Shown: positions 11,501-20,539 of the stretch, piece after piece
Layout: every line of letters begins with the position of its first letter
How positions within the stretch are numbered: the stretch's first letter is position 1
Source: Rebecca billardiae RCC1528
Taxonomy: Eukaryota; Haptophyta
Assembly: GCA_965240325.2 (NCBI GenBank)
Contig: OZ251241.1
Span: 1,426,001 to 1,490,000, forward strand
Length of the DNA stretch: 64,000 bases
Direction of reading: 5' to 3'
The notes under the pieces: generated by a model
What the model saw: only the letters and a program-made list of their open reading frames with translations
The model's database searches: none
Told to the model about the DNA's origin: nothing
Made by a program: the position numbers and the translations under genes

Positions 11501-11758
11501 GTCCACGACCTCCACCGCCAGCCGCGCCTCGCACCCGCGCACGGCCGAGCCGTTCAGCGCGCCCACGACCGCCGGCGAGCGCGCGTTGAAATGCGCAGCG
11601 GCCGCGAGCGCGCCGAGCGCGTGCTCGACGTGCGCGGCGTCGAGCGGCATGACGAGTCCCAGCTTGAGGTCGAAGGGCGCGCCTCCCACCGAGGCGAGCC
11701 ATGCAAGGCACAACGCGCGCGCCAACCGGCGCGCGCCCGGCGGGCTGCGCCCGGTCAT
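5582..11758 (-). CDS. Tandem venus-flytrap receptor with one membrane span and a cytosolic TIR-like module
   Basis: Five exons are read on the minus strand: 11758-8381, 8171-8058, 7899-7587, 7426-7392 and 7228-5582. All junctions keep frame and give about 1,828 residues. The protein starts with a signal peptide. Two successive type 1 periplasmic-binding/ANF-receptor folds follow (about residues 27-460 and 461-950). The first contains DLKLGLVMPLD and VAYSYDAVAALGLAACAL; the second contains TFARTVPSDSLGASAIAEHL. An Asp run and a single transmembrane helix (about 1012-1042, RWLVIIAAVAGAAAGAVLL) come next. The cytosolic part has FVSHQW, LWIDYVSVPQ and GWTRLEQW, a TIR-like module at about 1118-1270 with W1221 and E1225 in a W-x3-E motif. 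A Ser/Gly-rich tail of over 500 residues ends the protein. The expected role is ligand sensing outside the cell with TIR-type signalling inside; the ligand is unknown. Confidence 0.8.
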
Positions 11759-12303
11759 CGTAGCCGCTGGGGGAGCTGCCTGCGCAGCTCACCGCCACGG
11801 CCGGGATCTCTCAGAGATGCGCTGCTCGTTCAAGGGAGTGTGTCATCAGCCTCGGCTCGTCGTCGCAATGATATGCGGCCGACGAAAAGGGAACCACATA
11901 ATATGCTCGTTCAAGCCCACTGGGTACGTTTGCCTCAATTCGAAGACTCTGGTGGCGAGCGTTCAGGCTTTGTGGGCCGGCGTCTAATCAGAAAGACGTA
12001 ATCAGTAAGACGGCGAGACTGACGACCACAAAAGCAAAATCATTGTGCCGCCGGTCACGTCTTCATTATGAAATTCGCGTAGCTTCGACTCTCAGTGTTG
12101 CCGATATGATCATTGGCGCGTCAAAGCTGCAAACTGCAAAGCGTTGCGCTTCCATGAGCAAGCGCCGTCAATACAGTACATACTCCCTTGATGGCTGCGC
12201 CATGGCTGATGCATCAAAGGACGGTGTCCATGCCGTCGCGGGCATGCACCATCACCGTGTAGGCGTGTACTGGCTGGCCCTCGGGGTACGGCCATCAATC
12301 ATA
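11759..12303. other. Intergenic, upstream of the receptor gene
   Basis: This stretch is less GC-rich than its neighbours. It should hold the promoter of the minus-strand receptor gene, which starts at 11758, and the 3' end of the next minus-strand gene. No clear promoter motif, RNA gene or credible open frame is seen. Confidence 0.4.
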
Positions 12304-14478
12304 TCAGCGCCGTGAGCCGGGCGCGGTCCGAGTGTGTGTCTTCCATGCCACGCTGTCGCGATCGTCGTTCGGCGACTTGCGCTCCTGCTGCATGAGCTCA
12401 AGTGCACGCGCATAGTCGAGCAGCGAGAGTGAACCGTGCTTCGAGGACGCCGCTGCCTTCTTCTCACGCCCGGCGGCCGTGCTGGCTCCAGTGCCCTCGT
12501 CGCTCTGGCAGCGCGTCTTCAGCTCGCGCAGCTTGTGCTCCTCCCACATCAAGAGCGACACCCCCGGGTTGAGCGCGCCGTACTCACACACGACCTCGTC
12601 CTCGAGGCAGCACGAACGCCTGCGCAGAGCGCGCAGCGTGAGCACGCGTGGGTTCCGCGTGTGCGCCACCTCCACCACTGCCGTGCGTGTGCCGTGCCGC
12701 GCAAGCAGCCACGAGCCATACGTGTCGTACTCGGAGAAGTGAAGGTTGGCGCCGACGTGCTCGTTGGCAAGCTCGAACACGGACCATGGGAAGCGCGGCG
12801 CGGCAGCGCTGCTGGTGCTTGCGCTGCGGCTGGCCTGCAGGAAGCTGTGCGCGCGCGCGCCGCAGCAGCGCGGGCGGTGGTGGGTGGGGTCCAGCGAGCG
12901 AGGAAGGAATTAGGATCGGCTCGCCTGAGCTCATCGCCTCGTCAATAAACAACTGCGAAGCAGCCAGGCAGGCAACGGGGAGGCCTGGCACGACACGCGC
13001 ACCAATAAGACCGACTCACACTCCGACACATGCAGGGCCACAGACAGCAGGCAGGCAGGACAAAGCATGAACCACAACCAGCCACTCAGCCAGCCAGCCT
13101 GCGCAGCAAACAACCAGTCGCACTCCTTGACAATGACGAGACGGTCCGAGTCGGCAGGCATTCAGGCGCGCGCTGCCGCGCACCTGTCCACGTGCGCGAG
13201 GAGATCACTCACCACAGCCTTGTCCAGTAGCATGTAGCCGCACGCGTAGTTGGCGACGACGCCTTGCCCCTGGGATGGTGGGGGCTGACGAGCGGACAGC
13301 GGACAGCGGGGCGCGCCGCAGTGGATGGATGGGGACGTGCACCGCAGGCAGGCAGCCAGCCAGCCAGCAGGCGGGTAGGGTGGGCGCGCGTGAGCATGCC
13401 TGCACGGTGCGCGCAGGCAGCGCAGCACGCTGCCGCCACGCGTGGGCCGGCACACCCGCTCGGCTGCTGGGACCAGCCACGCGATGCTGTGTACAGTACA
13501 GCACAGCATACTGCAGCGCGCCACTTCGGCCGTGCGGCGTTGGCTCCAGGCTGTGTTGGCGGCAGCACCAGCGGCGCGACGCAGTAGTACCGCACCTTCC
13601 ACTGCAGGCCTGTGAGCAGGGTGTAGAACTGATGCGGCGACTGCGCGCCACCGACCGCCGCAGAACGCGCGTCCACCCGCCCGCTGCACAGCCGCGTGTG
13701 CGTCGCGTTCTGCAGCTCGACCCCGCTGAGCGCGATCACGTCGGCATCCCACACCAGGTACTGGCTCGAGAGGGCCGGCAGGTGCAGGGCGACCCCCAGC
13801 TTGATGAACTGCTGCAGGTACCAGCCGACGCGGCGCGAGTCGCGCATCGCCTGGGAGGCGCGCTGCTCGAGCGCGGAGTAGGTCACGCCTGGCAGCACGG
13901 CTGCGAGAGGCAGTGCGGGCGGGCGCGGACGGGTGCCGGGAGCGGGCGGGGTTGATTGATACAAGAGCGTGTGAGTGAGCCGACGCTGGCTGGCACTGGC
14001 TGCGCGGATGCGGCACGCTGCACATGAGCAGTGGGCGTGCACGAGGCTGCGGGACGGCGGGTGTGCCGACCCACTGGCCACTGCCCCGGCCGGAAACATC
14101 GGCAGCGGCACACACACACACTGCTCGGCGCTCATCCGGGCGCGGGGCCTCCGCGGGCTCACCGTTTTCGTCCAGGCACGTGACATATGGCCGCTCACTC
14201 GCAATCGCCGCGCACTGCGACATGTACAGCGTCGGCGCGACCACGTACACCGTGCGCACGCCCATGTAACGCTTGAGCCGGTCGATCACAAGGCTTGTCG
14301 TGCACACGGTGGTGGATGCGGGGACGACGGCGTCGATGCCGGCGTGCTGGAAGCGCGGACCATGCTCGATGCATGCGGTGGACGGAGGCTGATCAACACC
14401 GTCGGGGGCGACCGCGCTGGCGGACGCGATCGTGAACATCGTAGTCAGCAGCGTCGCGACCGCCGCGTTCGCCGCCAT
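12304..14478 (-). CDS. Probable secretory-pathway glycosyltransferase (DUF6492-like)
   Basis: The gene is split on the minus strand. Well-supported exons are 14478-14163, 13900-13569 and 13269 to about 13180. Less certain exons follow, from about 12952 down to the stop at 12304. The start at 14478 opens into a signal sequence (MAANAAVATLLTTMFTIASA). The second exon carries SSQYLVWDADVIAL, a D-x-D nucleotide-sugar and metal site. The last exon holds FELANEHVGANLHFSEYDTY, like the S-E-Y-x-x-Y-G segment of the DUF6492 glycosyltransferase-like family. It probably transfers a sugar in the Golgi or ER lumen; donor and acceptor are unknown. The stretch between LFIDEAMSSG (exon 4) and PWSVFELANE has no GT dinucleotide for a donor, so a GC-AG intron or another exon arrangement is needed there. 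Confidence 0.65.
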
Positions 14479-15611
14479 GAGGCTGCGCACGCCCGCCACA
14501 GTGATACGCTTCTGAGGCTGCGGGTGACCGCGGCGCGCGCTCTGCTTTTTATTATTATATTGGCAATGCGGTTTGCTTCCGAAATAATAATAAATCGTCG
14601 TCGGACCGAGATCGAGACATCGAGTGGCCGCCACTCAGCAGCAGGGCCGGGCGGGCGCGCGGCCGGCGCGCCGGCCGCGCGGGTGGCACGGGGTCTAGTC
14701 AATGCCATCGGCATGCTGCTGAAATGTACAGCCCCCAACATCGGGCGGGACTAGCGACGCTACTCAAGGTGCGCGCCGGCTTGCACCTGCATTCTGTCGC
14801 GTCGTCACCGATTTTGAGTGACGATGGATTGTGCGCACGCGGTCCCGCACCGCCACTGCGAGCCTGCTCCGCGAGCCCGCGGGGGCCCCGAGGCCGACTC
14901 GCCGCCGACGACGCCTGCGACGGACTGATGAGTGATGCCGTGGTGAGTGATGCCGCCGCCGAGCGGAGCCTGAATGAATGGCGGCTGGCCGCCGGGCATG
15001 GTCCTGAATCCAGTAGGTCGTGATGGTCTCCGGGGGTGATGCCGTGGTCGTCGATCGCGCTGCACGAGGTGAGGCAAGCCAGCCTGTCAGAGCGAGTGTC
15101 GCGCCTCCGGAGTCAGAAGGAGTGGCCTCGGAGTCGAGGCCATCGCGCGGCCAAGAGACCCGAGCAGATGCAGGAAGCTGTGGCGTTGGTGTACAGTGCC
15201 GCGCGGACGCATCCGTAGCGATGAGATGTCAGGGCGGCGTGTTCATGCTTTTCTCTCTCGGGGCAGCTGGGTGGATGTGAGTGCGCGCGCCGGAGCGTGC
15301 GCGCGGCGCGCTCCGCCCCCGGCCGGGGGCGCCGCCGTCGCCCCGGCGGCGGGATCAGGCAGGGGCAGCGCGGCGGCGGCGCGCGCGGGCCCAGCACTCG
15401 ATGGATAGATGCGATACGGCTCGCCATGTTGACACGATGGGGTACACACGTGCTGCTTCGCGCCGCTGGGCGCGGCGCGGCGGGCAGACGGAAGAAGCTG
15501 GCGGGAGGCGCGCGCCAGACCGCACCGGCAGCCCGGCGCGCGGCGCGCGGCGAGGGCCGCGCGCGCGTGGCGAGCCGCCGCGGGCAGCGCGCGCCGCCCG
15601 TCTAGCCACTG
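14479..15611. other. Intergenic stretch, no supported gene
   Basis: Several frames of 60-130 codons occur on both strands, but none shows a motif, signal peptide or splice pattern that supports it. A short AT-rich patch lies at 14545-14600, just upstream of the glycosyltransferase start. Confidence 0.4.
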
Positions 15612-16046
15612 TCAGCGCGAGCGCGGGAGCGCCGCGCCGCCGACGGTTGCGCCCGAGGGCGGCCGGACGTGTGTGCGCGCCGTGAAGTAGTAGAGCAGTG
15701 CGACCGCCAGCACCGTCCGCCACGTGGGGAAGGTGAGCAAGATGGCGGCGGCGACGACACAGTTGATGGCGGGGATCTCGGTCTCCGGCAGCCCGAGTGG
15801 AGAGAACGCCGGGATCGAGACGTGGCGGTGCTCGATGCCGATGAAGCGCGCGAACGCGTCGAGCGGGTTTTTGGGCGGCGGCAAGCCGACGGGCTGGCCG
15901 GCGGCTGGCATGCTGGGCGGGGGCAGCGTCTGGGTCTGCGTCCGCGAGTGTGGGCCCACGTTGGGTGCCGCGCTGCTCTCTCTCGCGCTCGCGATGGCGC
16001 GAGGGTCGTCATCGGGCAGGATCTCGCCGTTGACGATCCGCACCAT
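15612..16046 (-). CDS. FAM241-like small membrane protein
   Basis: This is a single-exon frame of 144 residues with the ATG at 16046. The N-terminus MVRIVNGEILPDDDPRA closely follows the start of animal FAM241 proteins (MVRI-NGEI--DDDPR), the diagnostic part of this short eukaryotic family. A Pro/Gln-rich linker follows. A hydrophobic segment near the C-terminus (about residues 102-125, around NCVVAAAILLTFPTW) is a single or hairpin membrane anchor, as in the family. FAM241 proteins are membrane-associated and poorly characterised, so no reaction can be assigned. The gene is divergent from the Ca2+-ATPase gene with 339 bp between the two start codons. The shared upstream region could allow co-regulation, but that is only inference. 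Confidence 0.75.
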   Translation of the reverse strand: MVRIVNGEILPDDDPRAIASARESSAAPNVGPHSRTQTQTLPPPSMPAAGQPVGLPPPKNPLDAFARFIGIEHRHVSIPAFSPLGLPETEIPAINCVVAAAILLTFPTWRTVLAVALLYYFTARTHVRPPSGATVGGAALPRSR

Positions 16047-16385
16047 GATGCGTGCTGGGCTCGGAGCAGGCGTGCACCACTCCGACCGCTCGCGTCTGGA
16101 CGCGCTTGGTGCAGCCGGCGGTAAACCGAGTGATGACGAATCTGCGCGTGGGGGGGAAGTTTACAGGAGAAGATGCTGAAGATCGCGATCCCGGCGGCGG
16201 CTCGATAGTCATGCTTCGCACCCGCCTCCGTAAGTACTACCGCCCGTAATTAGCAGAATGTTCGGCTCGGCCGGCTCAGGTATTATTCTAAAACCTGGCG
16301 AGGATGGCTGCGCGCTCGTTCCCCCCCGGCCGCTGGGCACCCGGACGCGTGGCGACTGGCCGCCGCACCGACCGCGCTCGGCTTG
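16047..16385. promoter_or_regulatory. Divergent intergenic region between FAM241-like and Ca2+-ATPase genes
   Basis: The two genes start at 16046 (minus) and 16386 (plus), so both promoters and 5' leaders must lie in these 339 bp. The middle is less GC-rich (near 16225-16290). I see no TATA box or other recognisable element. Confidence 0.5.
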
Positions 16386-19300
16386 ATGACGACACGCTCG
16401 GCTCGCGGCGCGCGCGCGGCGCTGGCGGCGGCGCTGCTGCTCGCCCTCGGCGCGCACCCGGCGTGCGCGGCGTGGGCGCCGCGGCTCAAGCGCCGCGGCG
16501 GCGAGCCCGCCGTGCCCACCAAGCCCAGCCTCACGGCGGACGCGCCGTTCCACGCGCGGCCGGCGGCCGACTGCGTGTCCGAGCTCGGCTCGTCGCTCGA
16601 GCGCGGGCTGGACGAGGCGACGGTCGCGGCGCGGCGCGAGGAGTTCGGCCCAAACGCCCTCGACACGCCCACGGGCCCGCCGCTCTGGCGCCTCTTCCTC
16701 GACCAGCTCGACGACGCGCTCGTGAAGGTGCTGCTCGTGACGGCGGCGGTCTCGCTCACGCTCGCGATCGTGGAGCGCGAGGAGCACGGCTGGGTGGAGC
16801 CGTTCGTGATCGTCTCGATCCTCGCGCTGAACGCAATCGTCGGCGTCTGGCAGGAGGTCTCCGCGCAGGGCGCCGTCGACGCGCTCAAGAAGCTCACGCC
16901 GCAGCGCGCGCGAGTGCTCCGCAACGGACGGTGGGACTCGGACGTCGCCGCGTCCGAGCTCGTGCCGGGCGACGTGATCGAGTGCCGCGTGGGCGACCGC
17001 GTGCCGGCGGACTGCCGGGTGCTCGAGCTCAAGACGACGACGGTGCGCGCCGAGGAGTCCTCGCTCACCGGCGAGTCCACCACCGTCGAGAAGGTGGCGG
17101 CGCCCGTCGACGCGGACGCGCCGCTCGCCGGCCGACAGTGCTGCCTGTACGCGTCGACGACGATCGCGTCGGGCGCGGTGGTGGCGCTGGTGCTGCGCAC
17201 GGGGATGGGCACGGAGATCGGCAAGATCCAGCAGGGCGTGCAGGACGCGTCGGGCGAGCAGTCCGCCACGCCCCTCGCCCTCAAGCTCGAGGCGTTTGGC
17301 AAGCAGCTGACCGTGTTGATCGGGCTCATCTGCATCGGCGTGTGGGCGCTCTCCATCCCGCGCTTCGGCGACGCGGTGCACGGGAGCGTGTGGCGCGGCG
17401 CGCTGCACCACTTCAAGGCGTCGGTCGCGCTCGGCGTCGCCGCGATCCCCGAGGGCCTCCCCGCCGTCATCACCCTCTGCCTCTCCCTCGGCACGCGCCG
17501 GATGGCGCAGCGCAACGCGATCGTGCGCAAGCTGCCGTCGGTCGAGACGCTTGGCTGCACGACCGTGATCTGCTCGGACAAGACGGGCACGCTGACCACG
17601 AACCAGATGACGGTGGTGAAGCTGGTCCGGCCGTCGGCCTCGCGCGACGGGCTGCCGCTGCTGCACCACGACGTCTCCGGCACCGGCTACGCCACCAACG
17701 CCGGCACAGTGCAGGGCCTCGCGCCGCGCGACGCGGCGAGCCGCGGCGTGCGCGAGCTCGCCGCCGCGGCCGCGCTGTCGAACGACGCGCAGCTCGCGCT
17801 GGAGGAGGCGGCGGAGGGGCCGACGGCGCGCGGCGGGAGGCCGGAGCCCGCGCCGCGCAAGGTGATCGCCACGGGCGAGCCCACCGAGGCCGCGCTCCTC
17901 ACGCTCGCGGGCAAGCTCGGCCGGCTGAGCGCTCAGCTCTCGCCGCCGCCCTCGCCCTCGGCCGCAGCCGACGGCGAGTCGCTCGAGCCCGACGGCGCGA
18001 GCGTGCCCGACGACCCGCGCGAGGCGCTGCGCAAGGTGGCGACCCTCGAGTTCACGCGCGCGCGCAAGTCCAAGTCCGCGCTCGTGCGCGACGCGAGCGG
18101 CGCGGCCGGCTCGGCGCGCCTGCTCGTGAAGGGCGCGCCCGACACGCTGCTCCCGCGCTGCACGGAAGTCCGGCTCCCGGACGGGAGCAGCGCGCGGCTC
18201 GACGCGCGCGCGCGGCGGGAGATCCAGGAGGCGTGCGCGGCGATGGGCAAGTCCGCGCTGCGCTGCATCGCGCTCGCCGTCAAGCCCACGCGCGCCCTCG
18301 GCTCGCTCGGCGGGTACGACGGCACGGAGGCGCACCGCGCGGCGCGCGCGCTCAAGCAGACGGAGCGATTCGCCGAGATCGAATCTGGGCTGACGTTCCT
18401 CGGGCTCGTGGGGATCCGCGACCCGCCGCGGCCGAGCGTGGGCCCGGCGATCGCGTCGTGCCGCGCGGCCGGCGTGCGCGTCATGATGATGACCGGCGAC
18501 TCGAAGGAGACCGCGCAGGCGGTCGCGAAGGACGTTGGCATCTTCCGGCCGGGCGACCCGCTCGAGGCGTGGACGTTTGTGGGCAAGGCGTTCTTCGAGT
18601 TGCCCGAGGCGCAGCAGCACGCGCTGCTGCGCTCGGGCAACCTGGTGTTCTGCCGGACCGAGCCCGCGGACAAGCAGAAGCTCGTGCGCATGCTCGCCTC
18701 GCTCGGCGAGGTCACCGCGATGACGGGCGACGGCGTGAACGACGCGCCCGCGCTCCGGCAGGCGGCCATCGGTGTTGCGATGGGCATCGCCGGCACCGAG
18801 GTGTCCAAGGAGGCGTCGGACATGGTGCTGGCGGACGACAACTTCGCGACGATCGTCGCGGCGGTGGAGGAGGGCCGCTCGATCTACGCCAACATGAAGG
18901 CCTTCATCCACTACCTCATCACGTGCAACATCGGCGAGGTGTGCGCGATCGTGCTCGCGACCGCGCTCGGTCTCCCCGAGGTCCTCTCGCCCCTGCACCT
19001 GCTGTGGGTCAACCTCGTCACCGACGGGCCGCCCGCGACGGCGCTGGGGTTCAACCCGCCGGAGAAGGGGCTGATGGCGCAGAAGCCGCGCGGGTACACC
19101 GAGCGCCTCATCCCGCCCTTCACCATGCTCCGCTTCGCGCTCACGGGCGTCTACATCGGCGGCGTGTGCGTGGGCAGCTACGCGCACGCGTTCGCCCGCG
19201 AGTTTGGCGTGGCGCCGGCGCAGCTGCTCAACTGGCGCAAGTGCGCGAGCGAGGCGACGGAGGGCGTGGTGGCCGCCGCGGCGGGCGGCGCGCCGGACGC

Positions 19301-20244
19301 GGCGATGTGCGCGCTCTTCGCCGAGGGCAGCTACGCGCGCGCCAAGGCCTCCTCGGTCGCGCTCTCGGTGCGCGCCGCGCGCGCGCGCCGCGCGCGCGCG
19401 CCACCGGCGCCGCGCGCGCGCCCGCGCCGCCCGCGCCGGGCCGCCGCGCCGCGCCACCGCGCCACCGGCGCGCTGAGCGCCGCGCGCGCGCCGCGCCGCG
19501 CGCCGCGCCGCGCGCCGCAGGTGCTCGTGACGGTCGAGTGCATCCGCGCGTTCGCCGCCATCTCTGAGAAGCACTCGCTCCTGCAGGTGCCGCCATGGGC
19601 CAACCCCTACCTTGGGCTAGGCATGCTTGCGCAGGTGAGCGCGGCGCGGCGCGCGCGCTCGGCCAGCCTGCCGCGGCCGGCGCGCGCGGCCGATCCGTTG
19701 CGCGCGCGGCGCCGGCCTTGTGCGCGCCCGACGCGCCGCGCACGGGGAGTCGCGCGGCGCGCGGCGCGAGGCCGATCGCACGCGCGCGACGGGGCCGTGC
19801 GCGAGGGTCCGGCCGCTCCCCATCCGCCCTGGGGCGCGGCACGGCGCGCGCCGCGCAATGCATCACCCGCAATGGATCCCGGCTGCACTGACAGCCCTCC
19901 CATCCCGCCCCGTCGCGCGCGCGCTCGCGGCGACGCGCCCCACCCGCCTGCGCGCTTGCGCGCGCTCGCCGTGCCCGCGCGTCCGCACACCGCGCCGTCA
20001 CGCTCACCCCGCCCGCGCCCACGCGCAGGTCGGGCTGCACTCCGCCATCCTGTACGTGCCCAAGCTGAGGCAGATGTTCAAGGTGCGCGCGCTCGACGCG
20101 GACGACTGGCGGCTCGTGCTGTGCTACGCCGCGCCCGTGCTCGTGCTCGAGGAGGCGCTCAAGCTGTGCCACCGATGGATCGAGCCGCCACCAAAGCCGG
20201 TGCCGGTGCCGCAGGCGGGCGCGGCGGGTGCGGGCACGGGCTGA
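16386..20244 (+). CDS. SERCA-type P-type Ca2+-transporting ATPase with N-terminal signal-like extension
   Basis: Three exons, 16386-19367, 19521-19634 and 20029-20244, join in phase 0 and give about 1,103 residues. The start is the first true ATG at 16386. All P-type landmarks are present: TGES in the actuator domain, the phosphorylation site CSDKTGTLTTNQM, KGAPD in the nucleotide domain and TGDGVNDAPAL in the hinge. IIA-type Ca2+ pump features are AAIPEGLPAVITL in M4, TCNIGEV in M5 and NLVTDGPPATALGFNPPEKG in M6, with the usual Ca2+ ligands. The last exon supplies the final membrane helices. The protein pumps Ca2+ from the cytosol into a membrane compartment at the cost of ATP. Unlike ordinary SERCAs it starts with a signal-like segment (ALAAALLLALGAHPACAAW) and a basic stretch, hinting at a different compartment, possibly the plastid or its envelope. 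Confidence 0.92.
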
Positions 20245-20539
20245 GCGTCGGCGCCAATCCGGAGCAGGCCGGCGACGAGCCGGCCCCTCGCCAGCGCCGG
20301 CGCACCGTAGCCTCATACAGTACTGCTAGCTCGCGATCCTGAAGTGCGAGACCGCTCAGCTCCGAGTCTCCGACGACTCGCGCGCGCGGCACGGCGTTAT
20401 TCATATGCACGCGGCCGTTTCTACTCAAGCACGGCTCCGCCCGCGTCGGCGGGCCGACTGCGTCGCGTCGCCTGAGCGGCGGCAGTCGCGTGACACTGTC
20501 ACTGACGTATGGGGGGGGGGGGCGAGATTTCTGAAGTTA
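20245..20539. other. Intergenic stretch with a G run
   Basis: This is the region between the Ca2+-ATPase stop and the left end of the DNA transposon. It contains a run of about 12 G ending near 20522 and no gene. Confidence 0.5.

Noticed and set aside
5417-12001. Long plus-strand open frames (several of 400-670 codons) opposite the flytrap receptor gene
   Set aside because: They are rich in Arg/Ala with no motifs, and the minus strand has continuous domains and consistent splice sites. They are shadows caused by the high GC content.
19368-19520. Arg/Ala/Pro-rich segment in the Ca2+-ATPase frame
   Set aside because: The stretch is open in frame but begins GTGCGC, ends GCCGCAG and would interrupt the membrane helices, so it is read as an intron.
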